In this document: one piece after another, positions 35,801 to 47,800 of the stretch
Layout of the letters: the number at the start of each line of letters is the position of its first letter
Position numbering within the stretch: position 1 is the first letter of the stretch
Assembly (NCBI RefSeq): GCF_024868665.1
Contig: NC_079900.1
Coordinates: 1 to 64,000 of the forward strand
Direction of reading: 5' to 3'
DNA length: 64,000 nucleotides
From: Triplophysa rosa
Taxonomy: Eukaryota; Chordata; Actinopteri; Cypriniformes; Nemacheilidae
Position numbers and translations under genes: made by a program
The notes under the pieces: model-generated
The model's input: only the letters and a program-made list of their open reading frames with translations
The model's database searches: none
What the model was told of the DNA's origin: nothing

Positions 35801-38800
35801 ACATGTTGACTAATGCCCATACTCAGGATGCTCACGCAGAAGCGCATCCTGGCGTCTATCAGATGTCAAGATTGGTTCATGGCAATCGACCTGAAGGACG
35901 CTTACTTTCATGTCTCGCTTTTGAGGGCAGGTATATCAGTACAGAGTCCTCCCTTTCGGTCTGTTCCTGTCCCCACGAGTCTTCACGAAGATCGTGGAAG
36001 CCACCCTCACTCCCCTCGGGGAGAGAGGTGTGTGGGTACTAAACTATCTCGACGACTTGCTCATCTTGGCACACTCCCGAGATCTGTTGTGTACACACAG
36101 GGACCTGGTGCTCCGGCACCTAGATCGTTTGGGACTACAGGTCAACCGAGAAAAGAGCAAGCTCTCCCCCGTGCAGAGCATATTTTTTCTCGGTATGGAA
36201 CTCAACTCTGTCTCCATGACAGCGCGACTGACTACCGAGCGTGCACAGTCAGTGTTAGACTGCTTGAACCTTTTCATGCAGTCAGAGGTCCCCCTGAAAC
36301 AATTTCAATTTCCCAGGCTCCTGGGACACATGGCATTCTGGGGCTGGGGTGATACCCCTCGGGTTGATGCACATAAGACCGCTCCAACACTGGCTACAGA
36401 GTCCCTGGAGAGCGTGGCATACCGGCAGCAGGCGTATGGTCATCACGCCTCTCTGCCGACGCACCCTAACCCCCTGGTCTTCAATGACCTTTCTACGGAC
36501 AGGGGTCCCTCTCGGGCAGGTTACGAGGAATGTCGTGGTGACGACAGACACCTCCCTGCAGGGTTGGGGTGCCGTGTGCAATGGGCATGCAGTGTCGGGG
36601 CGATGAATGGGCCCTCGCCTGCGCTGGCATATCAACTGCCTAGAGTTGTTGGCTGTGCTACTTGCACTGAAGAGACTGCAACCTCTCGTGCAGGACAAGC
36701 ATGTGCTGGTCCGGTCAGACAGCACAACTGCCATGGCGTATATCAACCACCAGGGTGGCATTCGCTCAAAGCAGTTAACACGACTCGCCCGACGCCTCCT
36801 TCTGTAGAGTCAGCAGGTGATCCGCTCTCTGCGAGCCACACATATCCCAGGCGACCTGAACCAGATGGCCGACATACTCTCTCGTCAGTCGACGCCTTGC
36901 AGAGAGTGGTGACTCCACCCCCACGCAGTCCAGCTCATTTGGGTGCAGTTCAGGCAGGCTCAGGTGGACCTGTTTGCCTCCCTGGACACCACCCATTGCT
37001 CAACTCTCAACTCAACTTAATTTATATAGCGCTTTTACAATTTTCGTTGTTACAAAGCAGCTGTACATGAGACACATTGACTACAATTGCCCGCTATGGT
37101 ACTCCCTGTCCGAGGCCCCCCTCGGCACGGATGCTCTAGCGCAAGTACAAGCGGAAATACACCTTCCCCCCAGTGAGCCTCATTGCACAGGTCCTGTGCA
37201 AGGTCAGGGAAGAGGAGCATCAAGTGTTACTAGTTGTGCCATACTGGCCCAACCGGACTTGGTTCTCGGAGCTAATGCTCTTGACGACAACTCCCCCCTG
37301 GCCGATTCCTCTGACGAATGACCTGCTTTCCCAAGGGAAGGGCACTGTAACAAGTTCACTAGACACAGGAAGGAAGAGGCTGGGATCGGGGTTGCTACTA
37401 CTGGTACTTTGAATTATTTCCTTCGTCTTCACACGACGTTGCGCCACACGCACTTCAAAACACAAAACATAAACACACTCTCAATAACTGAAGAGGGTTC
37501 CTTAGTCCAGCTTCTCTGGGTCCATCTCAGCCGCCAGTAGTAGCGTCCGTCTCTCTCCTTGAGCTCTGCTGCCTCGCTGGCATTTAAGCCTCCCTACGCC
37601 AGATACTGGAATAGGACACAGGTGTTCGTCATTTGCACTCACCCCACTCACTTACCGCTCGTCTCCCAACTCTCTCTCCCGCTGCAGTCCTCGCTGAAGC
37701 ATGTCCCCCTTGCCACAGGCACGTTAAGGCATCCCAGACCAGACCTCTGGAACCTCCATGTCTGGCTCCTGGACAGGACGAGGAGATCCTGAGTGGCCTA
37801 CCCCCGCAGTGGTTGAGACGATCACTCAGGCCAGGGCCCCAGCCACTAGGCAACTATACGCCTATAAGTGGCGCCTCTTATAACCCGCGGAGTTGTTCGA
37901 TCGGGAACGTGCTGTCCTTCTTACAACTGAACGTGTATGTAGCCGCCATTGCCGTACATCACGACCCAGTTGCTGGTAAGTCTCTAGGACAGCACAACCT
38001 GGTCCTTAGGTTCCTAAGGGGTGCGAGAAGGCTGAATCCGCCTCGTCCGCGCGCCGTACCCTCTTGGGACCTTGATGTGGTCCTGGTGGGCCTCCAGAGG
38101 CCTCCCTTCGAGCCCCTCGGAGATGTCGCTCTTTCTCATCCCACAATGAAGACGGCTCTCCTGATTCGGGCCCGGTGATTCTCCTGAGACCCCAGCCCGG
38201 CTACGTGCCCAAAGTTCCCACCACTCCCTTTCTGGACCAGGTGGGGAACTTGCAGGTGCAAGAAAGGGAGGAAGACCCAACCCCATCCGTGTCATGTCCA
38301 GTACGCACATGACAACAGGTAAGACCGACGGCCAGTAGGGCGTACGCCTGCGAAAGCACCTTGCCCCCTCCTAGGTTGGGCAGCGTGCTACGCCTCCATT
38401 CTTCTCCCACTGGGTGAAGAATAGGCCAGGTACCAGCTTGACTCTGTACCGCATAGCTCTAACTGGACCTAGTGCTCTAGACGTAGTAACCCCCCAGCAT
38501 GGCGGTTCCGTCTGATGTTTCCTCATGATTGGTTCCCACCTTGGTAACCCATGACCTTCCCTAGGTGGACCTCCACCTTGCGGTACTCCCCTCAGTCAGC
38601 ATATTCCTCCCATGAGTTCTCCCCTATCGACGAGACCATGTTGGTGTCTCCACTAAACTCCTCCCTACGGTAGGAAGTGGTCTCTGTAGCGCATCCCCCA
38701 TTGAGGAAATAGCGCTTACCCAGAGGGAACGAGACGTTGTGTCCCTCATGCCACAACGCGTGCCGCCCGCTGCAGCAGTCGTGAGAGGCTCTCAGGCTCC

Positions 38801-41800
38801 TCTGCCCAAAGGTGAATGAATGCAGCACGCCATCTCCCTTTTATACCCGGATATCCGGGGTGAAGTCCCGCATGCACATTTAATTCGCCAATTTCATTGG
38901 CCTTTTCTAAGTCTAGTCGAAGTTAATAGGTTCTCAAGACAAACCCCATCTGTCAGTTCGACACAACGTCTCGTTCCCTCCATCAGGGAACTGAGGTTAC
39001 ATCCGTAACAAAGACATTTTCTGCCTCTTTACCCATTTTTTTCAGCATCAGTGAGTGTAAACTCAAAGCTGAATGTGGTGTTGTGTGGAACTGATGCAAC
39101 ACTAAAGGTCACCGTGTCCAAACTTCTACGAGGAAAACCTTTAAATCATAAAGTATTCAGCCCATCAGTGTGTGTGAAGAAAGAAGAGAAAGTACATGGA
39201 CGTCAGATCTCTGTTGTGGAGCTTCCAGCTTTGACACGACTCTCAGATGAAAAGATGATGTGTCAGACTCTCAACTGTGTGTCTCTCTGTGATCCTGGAG
39301 TTTGTGTGTTTCTCATCATCATACCTGTTGGTCCACTGACAGAAGAAGACATAGCGGAAATTGAGAAGATCCAGAAAATATTTGGCTCTAGGGATCACTT
39401 GATGATGATTTTCACAGCAGAGTTTGCTGTTAACAGATCAGTGACAGACTTTGTAAAGGCATTGTCAGAATCTCTAAGTCTCTGTAGAACTCGGTACAAA
39501 GTGTTGGGCTTGAAGGGACATGGAAAATCCAAACAGATTCCAGATCTACTGGATTATATAGAGAACATGAAGACTGAACCATATTCACTTCAGATGTTTG
39601 TCAGAGCTCAAGAGAACCAGGTCAGACATGAAATGGAGATGAAATATCAAGATGAACTAAAGGGAAAGGAGAAAAAAATCAAAGAGTTACTAGAGAAGAT
39701 TCAATCAGTGGGTGAGTGGATTTATTTTTTGTATTTTTCAAGATGACTCATCTCTCATCTTTATATGAATGCAGGTATAAATCATGTTTATGGTTCATAC
39801 TGGTTTATCACCACAGGGGGTTAGTGTAATGCATTCAATGAAATATCATTTACAAATTAAAGATTTGTCTTTTCAGGGCTCATTTTTCCCACTGGTCGCT
39901 CAGGTGCGACTCACTTTCTCAGTTGGTCGCACCAACTTATTATTTGGTCGCACCCGTTTTTATAGTAATCATAAAGACCTTGACCATACCATAATGAACT
40001 TCTTTCAAGTTATGTATTGGCTATGAAATGATCTGATGCAAATATAACCTGTCACTCTTCACAATCCTCCTTTGTTGCCCTCTGTAAGATGTAATTTTGC
40101 CACTGGCCTTCGTTTGCCAGACCTTATTTTTAAGGTGTTTTTTGAGTGACTGATTTGATGGGTTCAGACAGTGAGTCTCGTGAGTTCAGTGTTTGACATA
40201 AGAGTTGTTTCAACAAGATGAATCAGTTCAAATGAGTCATTAGGTCGCGAATCGGACATTAGCGGACATTGGCGCATTTGTTTTTCACAGCTGTAGGACA
40301 TCGCAAAAGATAGAAGTCAACACGGAAAACACTTCACTGGATAGGATTTTTCCTTTATGTCGGCTGCATGTGCGGAACACTTGTCAGGGAAGAAAGTGCA
40401 ACATGTTTTTGAGCACATTCACACCCAGCTGTAATTCAGGTAAATAATATTCTCCGAATGCACCACGTGAAATGTGGATTCTTGTCTGTTTTGATAAACG
40501 TGAGGGAGAGAGACAGTTCAGAAACTGAAGTTCCCTTTCCGTCGGTCTCTCGACGTTGTGTCGAACCGACAGATGGGGTTCGTCCCTGAGAACCAATCGC
40601 TTCCGACTTCTTAGAAAAGGCCAATGAAAATTGGCGAATGAAATTTGCATGCCGGACTCCGCCCCCGGATATCCGGGTATAAAAGGGAGACGGCGTGCCT
40701 CATTCATTCACCTTTTGTTCTTCGGAGCCTTCGCTCATGATCAACAGACTTCGCTACAAGACTGCCGGCTCTACGACCTGGTGCAGCGGACTGTCCCTTC
40801 CTGCAGCGACTTCCCCTGGGCGTCTCGGCGGTTCCAGAAGTGTTCGAGTTTTTTCTCTAAAAGAGCAAATTTCTCCAGCGTGGCATGTCCCGCTGTTCTC
40901 GTGGGTGCAACACACTCATCGAGGAGGGGGACGGACACGGTGTCTGCTTCCAGTACGCTGGGGCAGATGTTGTGGATACGTCCTGCCCGCACTGCGGGCG
41001 GTTGACGATTCAGACGTTGCGTCACGGGTGGCTGTGTTCCCACGGGACTCAGCCACCACCTTGTCTGCTTCCCGTTCCGTGACGGCAGGACTACGGCCCT
41101 GCCGCCCGCTACGGCGAGCAGCGAGGGTGATATGAGGATTACTGTGAGCGCTAATCCGTCAGCCACTGGCTCGCGGACCGTTCGCACCTCGTCTTGCTCG
41201 TCTGACCGTTCCCCATGAGACGGTCCGCCGTCTTATTCCTCAATCACGTATCGGACACGGTACGTGATGATGAGATGTCTGTTGCAGCATCGGAGGGTGA
41301 CTTACTGGCATCAGACTCCGACGATTCCTTGAAGCTCCCTCCCTCGGGGGGTCGAGATCAGGAAGAAGCGGATGTCGAAATGTCAGCCATGCTTTCCCGG
41401 GCCGCCGGCATTGGGTTGCAGTGCACCGCACTGCCTCTCCCAACGCTCGCTGCTGGATACACGGTACATCGGGCTTGAGAGCGGCTCCAAGCCGCACTCG
41501 CCCCCAGTGCCGTGTTCCCCCGGAAGTGCATGAGGAACCTAGTACGACCTGGAACGCCCCCTTCGGCGCGTACACGTCAACTAGTTCCATCACCCTTTCT
41601 TCCCTCGATGGTGGGGCAGCTAGAGGATACGTCGATGTCCCCCAGGGGCTCGACCTAGACTCCCGTCCAAAGCACGTAGGCTTTTCGGCATCTGAGGTGT
41701 CGAGAGCTTACTCTGCTGCGGGCCAAGCTGTCCCCTCTCTCCACGCTATGGCCTTCCTGCAGGCCAATGCGCGGAGAGAGCTCCACGAGGGTAAGACCGA

Positions 41801-44800
41801 CCCAGCGCTTATGCAGGAACTCCGCGGCTTCACCGACCTCGCTCTCGGGCGACCAAGGTGATCGCGCGGGCCCTGGGTCGGGCGATGTCCACACTTGTGG
41901 TCCAGGAGAGACACCTCTGGCTGAACCTTGCACAGGTGAGTAACTCTGAGAAAGTCCGCTTTCTCGATGCACCCATCTCGCAAGGGGGGGCTGTTTGGTG
42001 ATACTGTCGAGTTCGACAGTTAGGGAGCAGACAGAGGATATCAAGTATGTCCTCCCCAGCCGCGACTCGACCGCCCTCTGGCCGCCGAGATCCCGTGCAC
42101 CGTCTGCTTCCCAGCAGCCCTGGTCCTCTTCGAGACATCGAAGAGGAGACCACCACCCCATCAGCAGCCGCGGCGAAAGCCAATGCGGCCCTCATGGGAA
42201 GACCCCAGGGAGTTCGAGAATACCTTTCTAAAAGTTTTCTCCCTCTCTGGGCGTTTATCACAGCCGCTCTCACCCTCTACACGACGGTGTTCGGCAACTC
42301 GACGTTGCGTCACGGCGAGACCCAATGTCGAGGATAATCAGCAGCCTAAGCACTCTCAATCGACGGTGCTTTGTGCCACATCATCGTCTGGGTATTATCA
42401 CAGCCGCTCTCACCCTCTACACGACGGTGTTCGGCAACTCGACGTTGCGGCAAGACCCAATGTCGAGGATAATCATCAGCCTAAGCACTCTCATTCGATG
42501 GTGCGTTGTGCTACATCATCGCCAGGCAGGTAAAACTGCAGAGCCGATCTCCTCTCCGGGGGTCCCCCCCACGGCGAGGGATCCGCACTGCCAGCCATCG
42601 AACCACCCCCGGGAGGTCGATGAAGCAGAACGTACCCCTAGCCTCCCTGTCGGTCCCTGGGAGCCTGACAAGAGCTTCCCAAACCGTCACGGTGACTACG
42701 GGATACGGTCCGTCTCGGCTACGCGATCCAACTCCCCGGACGCCCGCCCAAGTTTCGGGGCATCCTCTTAACCTCAGCAGAGGCAAGGATGCCCCGTGCT
42801 TCGGGCCGAGGTCGCCACCCCTCTGGTGAGGAAGCGATCGTGCTCGTCCCTCTAGCCGAGATGTTCAACGGGTTTTACAGCCCGTACTTCATCGTCCCCA
42901 AAAGAGCGGGGGTCGCTAGATCTGCGTACCCTGAACAGGCACCTACTCAAGCTGCCGTTCAGGATGCTCACGCAGAAGCGCATCCTGGCATCTGTCAGAT
43001 GTCAAGATGGATTCATGGCAATCGACCTGAAGGACGCTTACTCTCATGTCTCTTTCTCCCTCGTCATCGCCCGTTCCTACGGTTCGCTTTCGAGGGTCAG
43101 GCATATTAGTACAGAGTCCTCCCCTTCGGTCTGTCCCTGTCCCCACGAGTCTTCACGAAGATCGTGGAAGCCGCCCTCACTCCCCTCAGGGAGAGAGGTG
43201 TGCGGGTACTAAACTATCTCGACGACTGGCTCATTTGACACACTCGTGAGATCTGTTATGTACACACAGGGACCTAGTGCTTCGGCACCTAGATCGATTG
43301 GGACCACAGGTCAACCGAAAAAGAGCAAGCTCTCCTCTGTGCAGAGCATCCTCTTTTTTGGTATGGAACTCAACTCTGTCTCCATTACAGCGCGACTGCG
43401 CTCAGTCAGTGTTGAACTGCCTGGAATATTTCAAGCAGTCAGCGGGAAGAGGCTCCTGGGCACATGGCATCCTCGACGGTGGTGATACCCCTCGGGTTGA
43501 TGCACATGAGACCGCTCCAACACTGGCTACAGAGTCGAGTTCCCTGGAGAGCGTGGCACACCGGCAGCAGGCGGATGGTGATTACGCTTTTCTGCCGACG
43601 CACCCTAACCCCTTGGTCTTCAATGACCTTTCTACGGACGGGGGTCCCTCTCGGGCAGGTCGAGACGCGTCAGGGTCGCAGACGCCTCCCTGCAGGGTTG
43701 GGGTGCCGTGTGCAACAGGCACGCAGTGTCGGGGCGATGGACGGGCCCCTGCCTGCGCAGGCATATCAAATTGCCTAGAGTTGTTGGATGTGCTACCCGC
43801 ACTGAAGGGGTTACAACCTCTCGTGCAGAACAAGCACGTGCTGGTCCGGTCGGACAGCACAACTGCCGTAGCGTTTTAAACCGCCAGGGTGGCGTTCGCT
43901 TACGGCAGCTAACACGACTCGCCCGACGCCTCCTCCTGTGGAGTCCGCAGGTGAGCAGATCCCTGCGAGCCACACATATCCCAGGCGACCTGAACCAGAC
44001 AGCCGATGCGCTCTCTCGTCAGTTGACGCCTCGCGGAGAGTGGCGACTCCACCCCCGCGCAGCCAGCTCATTGGGTACAGTCCGGGCGGGCTCAGGTAGA
44101 CCCCTTCGCCTCCCTGGACACCACCCATTGCCCGCTAAGGTACTCCCCGCCCGAGGCCCCCCTCGGCACGGATGCTCTAGCGCACAGCTGGCCGTGGGAC
44201 AAGCGGAAGTACGTCTTCCCCCCAGTGAGCCTCATTGCACAGACCCTGTGCAAGGTCAGGGAAGAGGAGCATCAAGTGTACTAGTTGCGCCATACTGGCC
44301 CAACCGGACTTGGTTCTCGGAGCTAATGCTCTTGACGACAGCTCCCCCCTGGCCAATTCCCCTGACGAAGGACCTGCTTTCCCAGGGGAAGGGCACGTTA
44401 TGGCATCACGGGATAGACCTCCGGAACCTCCATGTCTGGCCCCTGGACGGAAAGAGGAGATCCTGAGTGGCCTAACCCCTGCAGCGGTTAAGACCACTAC
44501 TCAGGCTAGGGCCCTGGCCACTAGGCGACTATACGCCTATAGTGGTGCCTCTTCTCATCCTGGTGCTCTTCTCGAAGAGAAGACACGCAGAGTTGCTTGA
44601 TCAAGTGGGTGCGGTCCTCCCAGAGACTCGAGAATAATGTCTCCCCTTTCACACTGAACGTGTATGTAGCCGCTGTTGCCGCTCATCACGACCCAGTTGC
44701 TGGTAGTCTCTAGGACAGCACAACCTGATCATTTGGTTCCTAAGGGGTGCGGGAAGGCTACCACCTCACCCACGCTCCGTACCCTCTTACGACCTTGATG

Positions 44801-47800
44801 CGGTCCTGGAGCCCCTCGGAGATGCCGCTCTTTCTCACTTCACGATGAAGACGGCTCTCGGGAGGACGCTCAAGAGGGTAGCGGACCTACAAGCATTCTC
44901 CGTGTCCACAGATTGCCTAGAACTCGGGCCCGGTTTTTCTCACGCTATCTTGAGACCCCGGCCCGGCTACGTGCCCAAATTTCCCACCACTCCCCCGAGA
45001 CACCAGGTGGTGAACTTACAGGCGCTCCCCACCGGGGAGGAAGACCCAACCCCATCCGTGTTGTGTCCAGTACGCGCATTGCGCCTCTGCTTGGACCGCA
45101 CGCAGAGCCGCAGAATCTCTGAGCAGCTCTTTGTCTGTTTTGGAGATCAGCAGGGAGGGCTGTCTCAAACAGAGATTGGCGCACTGGATCATGGACGCCG
45201 TCACTATGGCGTACCTGTCCTAAGATCGCCTATGCCCACTGGGTGAGAGCTCTCTCCACACGGAGTACAGCCTCCTCGTGGGCACTGGCTCGAGGCGCCT
45301 CTCTTGCAGACATCTGCAGAGCTGCGGGTTGGGCTACACCCATCACCTGATGTATCCGTCTGATGTATCCTCATGCTGGTTCCCACCTTGGTAACCCATG
45401 ACCTCCCTAGGTGGACCTCCACCTCGCGGTTAACTCCTTCAGTCCGCACTTTCTTCCCATGAGCTCTCCTCTAACGGTGAGACCATGTTGGTATCTCCAC
45501 TAACTCCTCCCTGCGGTAGGAAGTGGTCTCTGTAGCGCATCCCCCACTTGAGGAAGTAGCGCTTACCCAGTGGCTTTACGGTACCGGGCGGCTTCTCGCT
45601 GTTAGAGAAACAAGGCCGCTGCCTGTGAGGCAGGGGCCTTCCCACCTTTCAAGAAAGCTCTGGGACCCCCTACCTACCCACTGGTAGGTTACAATTTCGC
45701 GGTAGCGCTCACGGCTGACATGCCCAGGCCTGTCACCGTCGCTTCGCTAGAGATTCTGATAGGGCACAGTGTTATGGCGTTTTCCATAGGAACCCCATCT
45801 GTTGGTTCGACACAACGTCGAGAGACCGACAGAAAGGGACCCTGTGAAATTTGACCTCGAAAGTTATAAAAAAACGATCGCATTTGCGAACATTTTAGTT
45901 GCTTTCTAGAGCCCTGCTTTTGCTTTTCAAATCACTTTTCTAATGAGTCAGACACTGTTTTGTCACTCACCTAACTCTTGAGAGGGGTCTGTCTATGTTC
46001 TATTGGACAACAAGGAACGCCCAGTAGGTGAGGGCCACTAGCGAATCACAGTACAAATTTGCATGCCCATATACATTAAAAAAAAACTAAATCTGTCTAA
46101 AGGGCCTTATGCATTCATTTTGCCTGGGGACCCCTGTTTGCGTCTGTGTGTTACAACTCTGTTGTGTTCAACAAGTGCGCTAAAGTGCTTCAGATCATGA
46201 GCAGGTTATTTCATCCCAAAGATCTTTTATTTCCATCTATTTTATTTCCCTTATGATCAAGATAGCCTAAATATTGTTACAATATCAGAGCGGAGAGAAA
46301 ACAAAAACATTTATGTTTGACGTACAAATTATGAGTTGGAGTTGAATTATTTTGTTTGCTATAATAATACATTATTTTGTATGGTAATAGACAGAAGCCC
46401 ACACATGCTGTAAATGAAGCTTAACTTTAATTTAGCCTCCATATATTTATGAACTTTACATTATTTTCAGGTGCTGAGGGTGAATCAGATGATCAGACAT
46501 GTTTGAGAATCGTGCTAATCGGGAGAACAGGAAATGGAAAGAGCGCAACAGGAAACACAATTCTGGGAAGAAAAGTGTTTGAGAGCAAACTGAGGTCAGA
46601 TTCAGTGACGAGTGTTTGTGAGAAAGGAGTTGGTGAAGTTGATGGTGGATCAGTATCTGTTGTTGACACTCCAGGACTGTTTGACACCACACTGTCAAAT
46701 GAAAAAGTGATTGATGAAATAGTGAAATGTGTGTCACTGTCATCACCTGGACCTCATGTCTTCATCATTGTGTTGACTTTGGGAAGATTCACTCGAGAGG
46801 AGTCAGACACTGTAGATCTGATAAAGAAAATATTTGGTACAAAAGCTGCACAGTTCACTATCGTTCTGTTCACTAATGGAGATAAACTTGAGGATGAAAC
46901 TATAGAAGACTATGTGAATGTAAGTAAATCGGAGGATCTAAAGAAACTGATCAGAGACTGTGGAAACAGATTCTTGGCGTTTAATAACAGAGAAACACAA
47001 GACAGAAGTCAAGTGACTCGACTGATAAACATGATAGAAGAGATGAAAACAACAAATCACGGTCGATATTTCACTAACAGCATGTTTGAAGAGGCAGAGA
47101 TGAGCATTAAAAAGAGAATGGAGGAAATACTGAAAGAGAAAGAGAGAGAAATTCAGACTAAGAATGAGGAATTAAAGGCCAAACATGAGATGGAGAAAGA
47201 GAACATGATGAAGAGATTAGAGGAAGAGAAGAGAAGAGCAGACGAGGAAAGAATGCAGATGGAGAAAAACTTCAGAGAACAGAAGGAAATTCTGAGAAAA
47301 GAGTTTGAAGAGAAAGAGAAAACAGAACAACAGAAACGAGAGCTTGAGAAACAGAAACAAATAGAGGAAGAAAAACAACAAAGAGCTGAACATCTTCAGA
47401 AGATAGAAGAGATGAAGAGAGAGACTGAACATCAGAGATCACTTTATGAACAACAGCAGAGAGAGAGAGAAGAGAAGGATAGAAAGAGAGAAGAGAAATA
47501 CAAACAAGATCAAGAGAAGATCAAACAAGAACAAGAACAGATTATAACACAATTACAAAAGAGACAAGAAGAAGATGTTAGAAAGAGAGAATCTGAGGAG
47601 CAAAAGAGACATGAGGAAGAAGAGAGACAGAGAGAAGAATGGAGAAGAAGAATAAGCGAAACTGAAAACGACAGAAAAGAGACTCTAGAGGAAATTAAAC
47701 GACAAGAGAGAGAATGGGAGAAAGACAAGAAACGACAGATGAGAGAACGAGAGGAAGATGAGAGAAAGAGAAGAGAGAAACATGAAGAACAACTGAGAGA

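Larger units (their letters stand above)
32553..35819 (-). mobile_element. L2-type LINE, 5'-truncated
   Basis: Minus-strand LINE inserted in DIRS copy B. The 3' end (at about 32553-32640) reads GTTGAGTTGAGT...AATAAA-type tail. An AC-rich microsatellite (32700-32840) and a 3' UTR extend to 33470. The coding region runs upstream from there to the truncation at about 35819, which lies inside the endonuclease. No clear target duplication was found. L2 (CR1 group) is inferred from RT motifs and the repeated short 3' tail. Confidence 0.82.
30172..39008 (+). mobile_element. DIRS-like retrotransposon, copy B, multiply interrupted
   Basis: Starts TTCCCTTTCTGTTGGTCTCT with a TATAAAAG promoter at 30320-30327. 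It is interrupted by an L2-type LINE (32553-35819), an 86-bp LINE tail (37000-37085) and a solo LTR (37346-37717). Near 38710 it jumps, by deletion of the right ITR, from the 3' region into the distal inverted unit, which has a minus-strand TATAAAAG at 38838-38845. It ends near 39008, about 40 bases before GIMAP exon 3. All coding regions are broken. Confidence 0.85.
40531..45839 (+). mobile_element. DIRS-like retrotransposon, copy C
   Basis: Left ITR TTCCCTTTCCGTCGGTCTCT at 40531, TATAAAAG at 40678-40685, and inverted right ITR ending GACCGACAGAAAGGGA at 45839. This is the only copy here that retains both ITRs without a large insertion. Coding order is gag-like, RT, RNase H-like, tyrosine recombinase, all frameshifted. 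Confidence 0.87.
39874..45916. mobile_element. Possible hAT-like element enclosing DIRS copy C
   Basis: CAGGGCTC at 39874-39881 is inverted as GAGCCCTG at 45909-45916. Several GGTCGC/GTGCGAC motifs follow the left end (39895-39955). CAGGGCTC ends with GGTCGC repeats occur in hAT-like repeats of fish, as I recall. No clean 8-bp duplication is visible (TGTCTTTT versus CTTTTGCT), so the call is tentative. Without DIRS copy C it would be about 0.73 kb. Confidence 0.4.

Noticed and set aside
39784..40026. 80-codon plus-strand reading frame
   Set aside because: No domain; it overlaps GGTCGC repeat motifs in intron 3 and lacks splice or promoter support.
46449..46470. ATG upstream of GIMAP exon 4 as a start codon
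   Set aside because: It lies in the polypyrimidine/acceptor region, and exon 3 joins exon 4 in phase, so this is a terminal exon rather than a single-exon gene.
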